Shown: positions 32,575-46,759 of the stretch, one piece after another
Position numbering within the stretch: position 1 is the stretch's first letter
Layout of the letters: every line of letters begins with the position of its first letter
NCBI GenBank assembly: GCA_008933995.1
Contig: WARS01000065.1
Location: 1,860,001 to 1,924,000 of the forward strand
Direction: 5' to 3'
Source: Datnioides undecimradiatus
Taxonomy: Eukaryota > Chordata > Actinopteri > Lobotiformes > Datnioididae
DNA: 64,000 bases
The notes under the pieces: generated by a model
What the model was told of the DNA's origin: nothing
Seen by the model: the letters and a program-made list of their open reading frames with translations, nothing else
Database searches by the model: none
Made by a program: the position numbers and the translations under genes

Positions 32575-34282
32575 TTTCTCCCCCGTTGTGTACTTTGTGT
32601 GCTTGGGTGGGTGAGCACCGCTTCTTTGGCAGCTGCCTGCAGCTAAAGGATTAGAGAGGTGGCACCGCTGAAATGGAGCTGATCTATTTGTGAGCGCGCG
32701 CGTGCGTTTGTGTTCCACTCTGCTTGTATCGGGACCGAATCGGATGAGAGTTGTGTGCGCCGCGAGTCTGAAAAGGGAATTGGATCAGATTACAGGAAAT
32801 CTTGGCACCAGATTAACTCCAATCCCCGCAAGAGAGGAGAGAAATGAAAGAAAGGGAAGGAGAGAGCTGCAGTTTTGAGCGGAAGAAGCAGCCGCGATGT
32901 TTAGATGAGAGAAGGGAAGAGTGAGATGTGGTGTAGGATCTGGTTATGTAATAACTGCATGGGACATGGGACTGTGTGCCTCTAAAGGTGCTGCGTGTGG
33001 CACGTTTTTAAACAGCTTCTCATTTTCAGATTGTTACCTTTGCGTATTCTGCTGTCCCCATGATCGGCCTCCAGTGCACGGAGCCGGTGATAGTAGAGCC
33101 GTTTACAAGTTGAAGGCCACTTCTGCCGTAAACTTCTTCATCATGAAGATGTCGACGTGCCCTCCCTGGTGTGACTGTGTGCGGGTGTCCCCTGGGCTTC
33201 ACTGAAAATTATGATACAGTGATCCTCCCCACCCACCCGCGTTCACCACCTCTTTCCCTGTTTTACTCATTCCTCCCCGTGGCAACGCCTGCAGCTCTGC
33301 CTCAGCATATATATATATTTTTTTCTAGCAATGTAAAGCAACCGTGCACGTTCCCTAAAGGAGCTGTTCAGAAGTGTCTCTCATTGTACATATGAGCAGG
33401 TGAGCATGGTACAGTGTTATCCGTCGTTCTAATCAGTCCACCAGTCCCTTCTGGTCATAAATAGTTAAACCTTCCTTGCCCTAATTAGAATACATACCGT
33501 CATATATTATGAATCAGGGATAAAGCTTGTGTCAGTAAATCCCAAGAAAACACCAAACCACAACAACATGCTAGTCTTTTTTCAGTACTAATGGCATTTG
33601 CACCAGTCTATAAGCAATAAAATATCAAAAACATGTTACAGATATATAGGTTTGTTATTTAAATAGTCTTTTTCTATAGCAGCTGTAGTTTTTTGCAAAA
33701 CTGTTGCAGAAGTAAATGGCGCATTGTTCGGATTCCGACACGTTTGGCGCTGCAGTGAGTACCTACGGCCAGTTGTATGGCGGATCGGTGCAAAATAAAC
33801 TCTGCCCGTGTTTATCATACTGATGAAAACATGTCAGAATGTGTGATAGACCAAAAAAAAAGGTGTGAAACCTCGAGGGAGAGGATGTGTTTTTATTTCT
33901 TGAGACCTCCCCTACGTGGAGGCACAAATATCTCTGCAGTGTCCCCACAGGGATTTTAAAACCTGCGTTCTGAATGTCACCCCGCAGTAAACGTGACAAG
34001 CGGCGCTGCACGCACACGCGCGCACATACGTGTGACCAGAGCATAGCCATTTAACAGGTCAGCCCCATCGATTTGTACGATTGATTTGTTTTGTTCCCTT
34101 TGCTGCGTGATGCACGTCACACATAAAGCTGAAGAGCATGTACCACATTACTCTGGCTGCCCCTGGACATTTCGTGACCCAGCATGCACCCATTTCTGGC
34201 CAGTGGGATGTGGGGCATCACGGAAGATAGCAGGGGCCTGGACTAATCGAAAGGCTTTTTGTATAGAGTGCAGTGAATAATT

Positions 34283-34320
34283 GATATTGTTGTTCCTCAC
34301 AGGATATTGTTGTTCCTCAC
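34283..34320 (+). repeat. tandem duplication of an 18-bp unit
   Basis: The 18-base unit gatattgttgttcctcac occurs at 34283-34300 and again, identical, at 34303-34320, with two bases (ag) between. The perfect identity suggests a recent slippage or duplication event. Confidence 0.97.
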
Positions 34321-37300
34321 TGCGGTGTTGCATGCGTGCAGTGACCGAAATCTGGCAGCAGCAACCTTGAGGGGAAATAATTTCTCCTTTGTAATACAGT
34401 CTAAGGGTAGTGTTAGTGCTGACCTATGACCACAGTCTGTGTGTGTCTGTGTGTGTGCGCTCATGGTGGTAGTTCTGGGAGGATAGTTTTACTGTTGTTC
34501 AAAGTAGGGTTGTGGGCTCGATTGAATTGAAAATCTGTGTTTGGAGGAAAAAAAAAAAAAAAATCGGGAAAGCTTCTCTATTCCCTCACTCCATGACTAA
34601 TCCGAGCCAGGTTTCTATGTAGTTGCTTGTTTCTGTACTTTGAGTTCAAAGACAAAAAGGATTGTTATGCTTAGCACCAACCCTCAGCTGCTAGGATTCT
34701 TCGCCTGCGTGTCCTTGCAGAAATGAAACTGCAGTAGAATACAAACACTCACGCAGACTTGATCAGAGCTAAAATGACCCAATATTGTTGCTCACAAGAG
34801 CTAAATAAAACCCCTGTCTAATAATTAGCAGCATGCTGTGCATGTGTGCACACGTTGGTGCGAGGAACTCCACCTTGGGGATGGAGCTTTTTGTGCTGAA
34901 AAGGAGTATTTTATGGCGCATTAAGGAAGGAATACTCTGAGATAAGTCGTGGTGGTACAGTGTCGGCTATGCCGTGCCCCTACCTGATGAGCCTTTTTTA
35001 AAATTCTGCACCATCAACATTCGCAAACTGCACTCGCACGCCACTCAGGCACCAGGATTCACACGTCAAGGCCAATCACAAAGTGCTGAATCCAACATGC
35101 CGCGGCTCCAAAAGCCGAAAGGGATCACGCTGGTTACGTTCCTGTACTTAACAAGAGTCGGTGAGGCTTAAATCCCAAGCATCACTCTGCTTAGGCAAAG
35201 AAGATAAAGACGAGACAATGTGCAGTGCCAGCAGAAAACATGACTACGCACACACAAAATGCTCATGCAAACAAAAGGACAGTGAGAGCACTTCTCAAAG
35301 CTGCCTTGCTGAATCTGTTCAGGGTTGCAGGAGGCAACCGTAAAAGAGCCGGCAGCAGTGAACTTAGTGCACGAACGCTCGAATGCACCTCGTCCTTTTG
35401 CTTTCACACATGAATCTGACTTTGTTTGGCAAAATGTACAGAAAGCAAATTGTGAGATTCATCTAAAAATCTGTGTGTAACAGAACATATCAAATTTCTG
35501 GGTGCAGAGGACGGACAAAGGAAGGGCCTTCTATCGTGACCTGCGCCGACATGCATCAACAGCTCCAGCCACTGCTGCCTCTGCAAGGCAAGATCCCGTG
35601 TTGCTGTCAGAAATGCCTGAATTCCTTGACCGCTGGAAGGTCACCTCCACATTTTCTCCCAAACTAAAAGCCGCCGTAGTTTTTTTTTGCTTTCAAACGA
35701 GGCCACGGACATTCCCGCTCCACCTCACATCAGGGACGCGCTGTTGCACGCTCCCAGCAGAGAGGAGCGACGACGGCGGGGGCCGCTGGGGTACACCGAG
35801 GCCACTGAGTCATCTTGCCTTGTGATAATTGTCCTCCTGGAAATAATTGACAAGTGTGTGGCCATGAAGGGATGCAGCAGTCAGCAGCAGTCAGCAGCAA
35901 TTCTGGCCTGAATATTATTCCAAGAAAACACCTCCCCACACATCATCTCACTGCCACTGCTTTCCTTTTCTTTGAAAGGCTTTAAAGACTCATCGATTTT
36001 AATGTATGCCCATTTCTGACCTTGCCATCAGCAAAATCGGAGACTACAGTAGGATTTGTAAGATCAAGCAGAATTGTTTTTCCCCCCCTCCCTCTTCGTC
36101 GAGCCGCCCATTTTTTTTTGTGATCGTGCTCCTGCCGCGGCCTCGCCTTGCACAGACAAGGGGGATAGGAGTGAAACGCGTCGCGGTCTCATATAACGTC
36201 GCTAAAAGCACATCAAACCGTTTGTCCCAGGCTTGTACTTTGTGTGGCCCCCAGCTGTACTAACCCCCATGTTCTGCAGTAAGTTCGCCTTTTAACTCCA
36301 ACAAATGTTGCTATCCTCCTCAGACATCGACGAGGGTGTTATAGCCTCGAGGATCTCAGGCAGCTTGGTGAGCACACGCTCCCAGTGACAGCAGGAGGAA
36401 AGAAATGGCTCTTCATGCCGTTTCTGCTTCACTCCATCTCGGTGATCAATGACTTCACCCAACGTTTTACCGCTATCGTGAGCTCTGGGCAGCGTCCTGG
36501 CATTGTGAGGCGCTGTGGAGCAAGGTCTGGGAGGGGCGGGGGCCGTCAAGGGTCCTTGCTGAATTTGAATTTTGACATTGTTGCACACAAATGATTTCAA
36601 GCTGAAGGGCTTGGAGAGAGAAACCAGGGAGAGTGACAGTCCCTCCATCATCGAAGCTCTCTGCTATTCTTCCCCTCCCTGATTACTCCATCCAGTCCAC
36701 TCTTAGTCACCCTGCACTTTAAGTCTCTCTGTCCTCTTTCTCCACTCCCGTCGGCACACTTTGATTCCTTGTCTCATTTGATCCATCCATCAATCTTTCT
36801 CGTACTCCCTCCATCCATACTCACCCATTTTTCTCCCACCACTCATCAATTGTTCTTAATGCATTTTGTTTCACTCCCTTGCTCCCTCTGCGCCGTACAG
36901 TACCACCTATCTGTCTCTGTCACTTCCTATTCAAAGCTAAACACCAGAGTACATTCATCAGCGCACGCACACTGGAGTCTGGAACAAAGAGTGGGTGTGT
37001 GAATGCACATTATGCTTTTAAAAATACTTGTGTGTGTGTGTGTTGTTCATGTGCGTGCATGCAACACCGCAGTGACCTCTCCTTGTCCTAGTACAGCCCA
37101 TTGACTTGTCTGTCAGACCTTATAAAACAGTGACCACTCAATCTGTTACACTGGCTCCTACTCACACTGACTGTGTGTGTGTCTGAGTGTGTGAGTGTGT
37201 GAGTGAGCGAGTGTGCACAATATGGAGTGACACATACTGGTATATGTGTGAATTTTGCGTGGGCTTAAAGTCTACGGGAAGCGTGCGCACATTCACGTGT

Positions 37301-37681
37301 GCGCAGGCTGGCGTGCGTGCGAGCGCGTCTTTCACTGTTACAGTTTATCAGCGAGGCCTTGGGTTGCGAGCTTTGTGCGTTTGTCACCGCAGGCAGCACA
37401 CACACACTCGCGCACACGCAAAATGAACCACTTGGCCGCACACAGAGAAGGTTAGGAGCAAGGTGACTCAGGCTGCTAATTTGCATTTTCTGTGAGTTTG
37501 CGTGTGCACAAAGATGATTAGCCTCCATATGCACTCGCACTCACAATATATATGGAGCGTATTCCACATGTATATACTAATGTACCTTGCTGTGTGCAAC
37601 TGAATGACTGACCTTCATTTCTGAGATCCAAGGGTTAATCACCCCCCAACACCTAGCCAATTAGAGCTGTGCACACAGGTC

Positions 37682-37707
37682 TCACACACACACACACACA
37701 CACACAC
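37682..37707 (+). repeat. (CA)n microsatellite
   Basis: An uninterrupted CA run in the giant intron. Confidence 0.95.
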
Positions 37708-38889
37708 GCATGCGTCAAGCAACAGCACAGAGCTTTTGAATGTGTAAGTGTGTTGTGCTGCGTGTGTTTGGGCTCATACAGTGTAGTTTATTGTGTTTTG
37801 TATGTATGTTAGAGTGTCTGTGTGTGAACCTGTTAATGAGTCTCCCTGGTAAAGCCTTTGAGGAGCTACAGATGCCATAAATGGGACTAATTTCTCAGCA
37901 GAGACAACTCCGCTGACTGAAAGTGTTTGAATATTTTTACTCAGATGATGTTTTACAAGCTTACAGTGAGTCTTTACACACACGCGTTTCATGTAGGTGT
38001 GTGTTCGGCGCTCCTGGTCTGGTCCTCCCGAGGTGTCGTTTTCCTCTCAGCAAACTTAATTATCCGACAGTAGTTATGGGCTTAATAAGAGGCTGACATG
38101 CTCTGGGCACGTGTTTGTTTTACTCAGGTGAAACATTAGTTTAGACCTGTGTATTATGCATGATGGGCTCTTCATTGCAGCAGCATCTCCGAAACATTTT
38201 GTGAGCGTTTCTCAGGTCGTTTTGCGCTTGTTTAGTTGCCATCTTCTAATAGCTGCAGCGTTAGCTCAAGGCCATCTTTAGCTCTGCAATCCCCCCCCTC
38301 GCTTTTTCCTCTGCCCATTTGATTGACTTGACATTTGTGCTCGCCAAACACTGGAAATCAAATTGATCCTTGAGGCGCCAGGCTGGTTCAACAATTAAAC
38401 CTGCATTTTTCGGTTTGAAGACAGAAGACAGGTATTGAGGTCAAAGTCTTTCACTTCCACGCCGTTTGTTCACGCAGTCTCACAAAATGTTCCACACCAC
38501 AAAGATGGAGAGAAGAAACCAAAAACTGCCTGTTCCTCAAATAGTTTGGTAGACATTTCCAGCCTCAGGTTCTTCTCGGGTTGTCCACATCTGTGTCTTC
38601 CAGGATAATTAGATTTTCTCTTTCGCAGCTTGTGTTTTGGACATTTGATTGCGCGCAGCCCTCTAATTTCATTCTGATGTTTGGATGTTGTTTTCCTCCA
38701 ATATTTTCCTCCACGCAAAATAGGATACATTTCAGAAAATGGCAAAGCACTGATTATAGCAATAATCAGTGATGTGGCTGAATCTGATCTCAGGAAAGTT
38801 GAGCTGCTCTGATTGGTTAAATTGGTGAAAATGGTTGGGACACCAATCAGATCTGTGCAATCTGTGAAAAACCTGCCCAGTCTCCATTA

Positions 38890-38940
38890 TAATGATAATA
38901 ATACTAAACTTTATTTATATAACATTTATATAGCAATTAC
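38890..38940 (+). repeat. teleost interspersed-repeat-like fragment (TTTATTTATATA motif)
   Basis: ATAATAATACTAAACTTTAT followed by TTATATAACATTTATATAGC resembles the AATAATAATACTTTATTTATATAGCACC motif seen in many dispersed fish repeats (general knowledge). A similar but shorter word, CTTTATTTATATAGCTCAT, occurs near 53010. I cannot assign a family. Confidence 0.4.
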
Positions 38941-39298
38941 ACTCTGCTTGCAGCTCCCACTGGGCAAAATTAAACTGGATCCGAGACAACCCACAGTGTA
39001 GGTTTGAAGGATGAGTACGGAAAACGCTGGTGTTGGTCTGCTAACATGCTAATTTCCCCTCACAATTACCATGTTTTCCTCTGAAAAGAGGCGAGCTCAA
39101 CTTCTTACAGAAAAAGAACAGTCCATTCAGGATGATTTCATCTTAGTAAAGCACTAATTACACTTGATAATTATGTGTTGAGTTTCGTTTTACACTTCCT
39201 TGTCTTGAGTCTTAAAGGAGCGGCCGTTACATGCAGGCGCTGCATCACATTTTCGACTGAATTACACCGAAACGAAATTTTGCTTAAAAGCAACAGCG

Positions 39299-39300
<2 letters not shown>

Positions 39301-39337
<37 letters not shown>
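39301..39337 (+). repeat. (GT)n microsatellite
   Basis: A perfect GT run of 37 bp in the giant intron. Confidence 0.97.
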
Positions 39338-39338
<1 letters not shown>

Positions 39339-41013
39339 CCATAATTAAAAGTTGAAATGCACATTAAAACCTAAATGGAAACGGCCAGTCATCGGCACAT
39401 GATGAACACGTATAATTAAAACTGAAAGAGATACGGTGATCTGGAAAGAAAGCTATGTCTGAAGAGGCGACCAGAGATCGGATTATGCTTTATTATTGTC
39501 TTCTGAATGGAGAATAAGCAATAAAACTAGCCGTTGAATTGCTTTAAAAGGCACAAACAGGAGTATATTGCGTTTTAAATGGTACATTTGCACACCTCAG
39601 TGCAGATTAAAATGAGAACTTTTCTGTTCCGAGAACAGAGAAAGCAGCGGGCTAAATGGAAGTCTTAAATCAAAGATGCAGTTTGTACCTTTTTTAGAAA
39701 ACTTGTTGTTGCACTGAATATCATGACGCACTGTCACGAACAGCAGTAATGATCCATGTGCCTCCCAAGACACACAGTAAGCGGTTTCAGGTGCTGGGCT
39801 TTGCTGTGGAGAGCTTTTTCCATCTCAATCGAGTCAGCGTTACTTCCTTGTGGTCCACTGAACCGCTGGCCTCAGTGCATTACACCTCCAACGCACACTG
39901 CTACGTGATGTTTACCGTACGGCATCTTCGGCTTCTGTCCTACAGCGCATAGACGTTTTTATTACTTAACCAAGACAAAGAGGTGGATCTACCCTTGACC
40001 AAGTTGCGTAAACATAATTATAAAAGTATTGCAAGAAAAATGAAATGCAGCACAGCAAACGTTTTATAGATATGTTCATTATGAGCGTTTTGCATTGGGA
40101 GTGAACAGTTTGCAGATATGAGCACGGAAGTTCACCTTGTTTGATCTGCCTCCATCATTTTTATTGCACCCTCATTCAGATTCTACATACTGTACTTCCA
40201 TGATGGCCCTCTCTGTCCACACCTCATATGATATTTATTACCTATTTATCTGTCCCAGCAGAGGGTTACTGGCTCTTTTGCTTTATTAGTAGAGTTTCTC
40301 TCAAATCAATAGTCTAAGGATCGAGGTCGTATGTCATATTGTACAAATTGTAAAGCCCTTGAAGGGAAATGTGTGATTTTTCTGTTTTTAATATATAATA
40401 TTGACTTATATGAAATCGTAAGCTTAGAAAAGGCTGTTCAGAGACATGTGAATTAATATTACTCCATCGCAGTTTGCAAATAAATATTTTCTCATGTTTA
40501 TTAAAAAAAAAAAATCTTCTACAAGCCACATTTGTATATTAATTAGTTGTGTGTAATCTGTTTTAGGGCACAGGGTTGTATATGTCTGCAGAGTGACACA
40601 TACAGGTATAGGCTTACGTGCTTGGTGCTGCTAACGTGTCAATATTTAATGCCAAGTCTTCCTCGTGCCATATTTGCACTGCGTGACATATTAACGTCCC
40701 CGAATCAATAACACAGAGATAAGTTCTTGTATATTTATTGTACCTGACACTGATTGTGAGTCTGATTGCAATGTTGCAGCTGAAAGGTAGTGGGGGGGGA
40801 AATGGGCTTTTGTGATGATGAGCTTTCAATAAATCCCCTGTGATTAATGATCTAATTATCGTATTACTGGGAAATGATGAAAAATGCCTCTGCACGCGTT
40901 ATACAAATAAAACACGGGGCTTATTCTTTCCTCATTTTATGTGGTCATATTTTTATGGAGAGAGGACAGGACTTTTTTTTTTTTGCTTTTGTTTTCATGG
41001 ATCATTAAGATGA

Positions 41014-41223
<210 letters not shown>

Positions 41224-41906
41224 TAAGTAGCAGATGTGGATGCGTGCGGAGGCCTTCGGGCAGGTGGGGTGGCAGCGGTGGACAGGTGGGCAGCTGGGTG
41301 GCGATGGCGGTTGTCATTTTGAGAGTGCGTTTGTTCGGTATCATCTGTCCACGGACAGGTGTGAAACGTCAAGTTTCGAGGGTTTCCACTTGGGAAAAGT
41401 TCGAGTAGAGAAGACTGCGAGAGTCAGAGGTGTTGAGGAGGCGTAGGAGGAGTTGAAGAGCTTTTTTTTTTTTTATTTTTATAAAAGCAATAGAAGAGAG
41501 TCTGAACATGTGGAATCAGTGAAGAGAAAAGCTGAATGATGAGGTCAGACAGAGAGAGGGCGAGAGACAATGGCAGTGAGAGGTGAGAAAGAGAGCGAGC
41601 GAGGATAATGAAAGATATAAATAACATTTCGCTCCGCTGATGACCTGGGAGATTTGCTTGGCTGAAACAACACAGATGGGTCTCAAACTAACACACACAC
41701 AAAAGACAAACACACAAAGATGCACACCGTTGCAGGTATACCGGCCTTTCACTTGCATCCCAGACCCGTAAACCTTTGCTCAGCACTGATGTGTGTACCC
41801 GCAGAAAACTACAATTACACTAATTCATATCGGATTCCCAGCATAATTAACCCAATTAATGAATTAAGCTGACAGACTAACAAATCAGTGCAGCTAATGC
41901 AGGAAG

Positions 41907-41942
41907 TTGTGCGTGGCGGTGGGGTGGGGGTGGTGGGGGGGA
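41907..41942 (+). other. G-rich run with quadruplex potential
   Basis: G-runs of four (41921-41924), five (41926-41930), two, and seven (41935-41941) are separated by single T or short spacers. The pattern fits a G-quadruplex on the transcribed RNA strand, about 700 nt after the exon h donor. Confidence 0.6.
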
Positions 41943-43232
41943 GCGTTGCATGGAAACCAATCCGATTCCACTTGTTCCCATGGCAACCAGACATGACTGA
42001 CAACTTCGTTAGCCGTGTTCTCAGTCTTGATCATTTGGCTTCTTCCGTCTCTCTCGTCTTTCACTCCTGGTTTATTTATTTTCCTCTCCTGCTCAAAGAA
42101 ACTCTGTTCAACTTGCTATATTTGCATTACACCACAGTTGAGAGTAAATCGGCTCCGGATGGGGGGGGGCAACTCATCAGTAAACATTGAACTCCTGGCA
42201 ATCAACACGTCAAACTGCCACCGGTCTGAACAAAAAGTCGATTTTGTTTTCCAAAACCATTAATTTGTGTTATTTTTGACTAAAGCTGTTGCTGCTTTGA
42301 AGTAAATCCTGTCAGGTAAGGTCTTAAATATATATTTATGCTCGGTCTAGAAATGTGGTTAATGTGACTTGACAATAATGAACTGATGGATGCGATGAGA
42401 TGACGTGACTTTCATCCATTTCAGGGAGTGATGATTACTTGATTATCTCCAGTTTTCCAGATTTTACATGAGGACGTACACCTGCCATTTGTTTTTCATT
42501 TGAGTCTAAAACATCGTGTGAGCACACTTGGTCTGGACTCAGGTGGCAGCAGCTCACTGTGCCCTGGGATGAGCTCACTTAAGGAAACACGTCATTAACG
42601 AAGTTGTTTGTGGATTAAAGCCCCCCGTCGCTCTTCGTGCACCCACACAGGTCACTTCACTTTGGCTGATTAGACATCTTGTGGATTATGTGGGCACGCG
42701 TCGACCCCCTCTGACGGGTAGCTTAGCTCCTCCCGCTATGGGAGAACATATTTCACCTTTATGATTCCATAAAGAGTCGGCGAATCCCCGGCTTAGCTCC
42801 ACCCAACTTTTAAGCAGCCTCAGTAACTGTAAACACCTGTGTGACGTTTGCATGTCAACAAATATTATTCAATGCCTACCTCAAAACAGATTTAAACCTA
42901 ATGAAGTTATCCTCAGAACATTTGCAGCGTCCACTTTCAAAGCATATGTTCATAATCTAAACATGTACACGTTTGACCTCGGCTGATCGTCCTCCCCGCC
43001 TCTGCTAAGGTCGTTTCCTGAAAGCCAGAGCTGGTTTTGAGTCTCATTGTTTTGTTTCAGTCATAAGAACTCGAATTTTATTCATTGTTTTAGTTTTGTG
43101 ATACTGTCGTGGAGCTTGCTGCAGGATATTTCTCCTGCTTAAAAATCCCAGTGAGGCGTAAACAGACCTTGGACTGTGTGCTCGTTCACTTAAGCTGAGA
43201 ATCGCCTCCTGGTTTACCGTACTTCCTCCAAC

Positions 43233-43268
43233 CAACCTCTGTGTGTCTTTGTTGACACACAGAGGTTG
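43233..43268. repeat. perfect 15-bp inverted repeat (hairpin)
   Basis: The arm caacctctgtgtgtc at 43233-43247 is the exact reverse complement of 43254-43268, with a six-base loop tttgtt. The pairing stops at both outer edges. No poly-T or other terminator or RNA-gene signal is evident beside it. Confidence 0.95.
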
Positions 43269-46200
43269 ATTATATGAGAAACGTGAAGTCTTCTGCTAAG
43301 TCAGCCATCATAGCACAGCCTGTATTACTCAGGCTTAATGAAATAGCAGTCATAAAAAATGTGTAAATCACGTTGTTACGGCAGACGAGCATTAACTGGG
43401 AAAGCTTAAGTTTATTCACTTTACATGCAGCTTAAGCCAGCACTGAATTATGCTAAATGTTTGCAGAAGGAGCCTCTGTCTGAATCATGAAAGTCATAAA
43501 TGATCTCCATGAAGGAGTAGATGTTTACCGTGAGCTCAGCTCCGTTCACAGTATGCTAATGGGGCGAGCTAATTGCTGCAGACGCGCAGTGAGCGGGAAG
43601 GAACGTGGTGCGAGGAGCACGGTGCATGAATTCAGTGAGAGTTGGCACTCGCGGGTGTGCGATTGGTTAAAGAGGTGTGGTACAGCTGAGACGGTTCCTG
43701 TGATTTTGATTAAGGTGTCTGCCCGAACTGAGACGACGTCTTCACTCGTCAGGATTGAATGAACGGAGAATTTACCCAGCTTCTATTCTATTGACAAGGT
43801 TACCGCTTTAAGCTTCTTATTTAGGTGCTCCCTCCATCTGGTGTAGTTATGAATTGTGTAAAACCACCGGCATCGACCTCGGTTGTAAAATGCAAAGTAG
43901 GAGCCCTCTCATTAAAAACATTGCTTCATTGCTAGTGGGCAACAATCTGTGACTCATAGGTAGTATTTTGATTAGGAGATATTGGACACAGAAGCGATGA
44001 ACATTGTAATAACTTAAGGAATAATCATAATTTCTAAATTGTTCATTTGATTAATGGGGTGTCTTTAAAGCAAAGCAAAGCTCCTCAATGATAAAACAGA
44101 TGAATGTTCATAAAAAAAACGCTTAATTCACACATCATTGTGCAGTTTCATCTGTTCTCTTCTTACATTTCAATTATCTTTTCGCTTTTTTTCCCCTTTT
44201 CTTTAGATTTGACTTCCTGTATTACGCGAGCAGAGCGACGCCGTGCTGGTTTTTAGGCAGCAATAATTTCCGAAGGAGATGGGATATTTAACCATCATAA
44301 ATAATGCATGTCATGTGCGGAGAGGAGATATATCTACAATGCAAACTTTCCAGAATTGCCTTTCTTTTATATTACTGCCGTTGAATGCAGTGTCATATCT
44401 AATAGGTTTAAAAATGAAAAAAGGGCCAAAATGGAGGATAAGGGGCACTGAAGAACTCGGGCAATATCATACTAATATTTCCATCTAGTTGCAGCTTGCC
44501 CAGCGGTGTCACGCTGGATTATCTATGAGAACATAATGAGATGGGGAAAGACCTTGAGTCCACGTTGCACATCAATAGATGTTTGTTCATATTCCGCCTT
44601 TGTTCCACCATCACCTCCGCCCACCCTCCTTTATTGTTCTTTTGTAGCTCTCCTCCCTCTCGATGCGCTTCTCTTTCATAGCGAGACGGCTTGTTTTCAC
44701 CTGCTCACACACATGCGTCGCCGCACGCTCGGGCGCCCACTGCCGCGTTTATCGGCGTGAGAACAAAGTTGATGGGAAGTCATTCTCATGTATTCCAGCC
44801 CCACCGCCACCACATGCCCTTCCAGTCCTGCACCAGTTTGTCATATCCTCTTTGTTCTGCCGAAAAAGCCTCACATCACAGAGCAAATTTGACGTTTTGG
44901 GGAATTGGGGTCATTTGAATTGGCAGGAGTGCAGTAATTACTTGAATCTGGGCAGCGGCCTGCGTGAAACGGCACATGCTGAAAGTTTCAGCTGTCACAA
45001 GCAACACTTTTCATTTGCACAGCTTTCATTTCAGGCTGAGGTTCAGTTCTAAGCAGCCGCAGCTGACGGATCTGGCGGCTAGAGAGAGAACAAGTCTTTG
45101 CAGCAGAAACTGTGCATCCATCTAAATTGCGGGGGAAATGTACTCATTAAAAAGGGACAAGTATTAGATTTGAGTGCGAATGACAAAAGCGAGAACTGTA
45201 TGGAGGTTCTACTGTATTTGAACATTACGTCCATTAGTCTTTCAGCTTTTCCGTTTCACCCGGCTGCGCTCCCAATCCCTGAGGTGTGTGAGCACATTCA
45301 TCCTTGTTTTTGTGTGTTTGAAACCGGCGGTGTTACTAATAGACTTGTCACTGAGGTATTTTTCATGCCGAGTTGTGAAACTCCCCCTTTTTCTTAATGC
45401 TTTGCTGTTTGTTCCCCGACTCTCCTCCCCACACCGTCTTTCCTCACTTTGATCTCTCCTGCTTAATTCCCTCTTCAACAATCATTCCTCTCATTCACTA
45501 TTTGATTTGCTAAATTTCTAACTTGGCTTCTTTTATCTTCGTTCTGTCTGCGTCAGTCATTTGTATTGTGAGCCGCCATGCCAAGAAGCCCACCATCAGA
45601 GTTTTGAACTCCATCTTCATCTTTTATTCTCTTAGTCCTGCTTCATTTTATTCACGGCTTGTTGTTTTGGTTGTTTTTTGGTTGCATTTTGCTTTTTTTT
45701 TTTTCCATTCATCCTCTTTCTCTCATCTCCACATTCAGCCCCATTAGAGTTATTACTCTGTGTCAGACAGTGTCCTTTAGTCAGTTGGTTCGCGCACCAC
45801 TTTTGAATAGTATGTTGAAATCTGAATTTTGGTGCAAACATCCTTGTTCCTAGGTGTTGAAACTTAATGATGCTAGTGACCCCCCTGGCTTCTCCCCTCT
45901 GGTTTGCATTTTTGGTTCAGAGTCATGACAGTAGCTGGATTGCCATGAAATATGGTCGAGACGTTTTTTGACCCCAAATCTGCAAAACTAATGCATTCCA
46001 ATCAGCCACAGCTGCACTTTGTGTTTACTTCTGATTTCCATACAAACAAATGCGTGTATGAATGGGTGTAAGCCGCGTCACAGAGCCTCTAGCATGGCTG
46101 TAGGCTCTGATACCTCACTAACACCTGTTACAGCCATTCAGTCTGGATATAAGGGCAAACACAAACTGCACACGGGACAAATTGCAAACGATGACGGTAT

Positions 46201-46759
46201 CAAACCGCATCTGGATGTGCCCCCGGTTCACACTGCGATCTGGTCTCCAGCCTGCACAGTGTGGTCACAAAAATCAAGTTGAAACTCAGCCGTGTCTCGC
46301 TCTCAGGCAAACGGCTCCCGACTCTGCAAAGGACAACACCCAACAACATCTTTTAAATTGCTTCTAATTTTTATGTATTGTCGCTGCTTTTTAAAAAATA
46401 ATTCAGCGAGGGCTTCGCACTGACAGCAACCATAAAGTTTTGGTCTCGTCTGTTGCGACTGATCACAGTGCTGGCAGAATGGTGATTAGCAGAATGTTTA
46501 ATGCCAGGTGTAAATGCAAAAAGCTGTGATCAGATACTCAGATACAGATTGCACGTTAGAAACACCTGCAAATGGGCTCTTAGCCTTGTTTTCCCCTCAA
46601 TTAGATGCTCTCAGGAGCCGATTCCCTCTTTGATTGTGTGTGCGCGCGCGCGCGTCTGCCTGCCTGCCTCGTATGCAGTTTGATCTAACTGTTACTAATA
46701 GGATGCCGTCTGTAGTGAGGGTCAGTGCAGCACACACACTCTCACATTCAGGTATCAAA

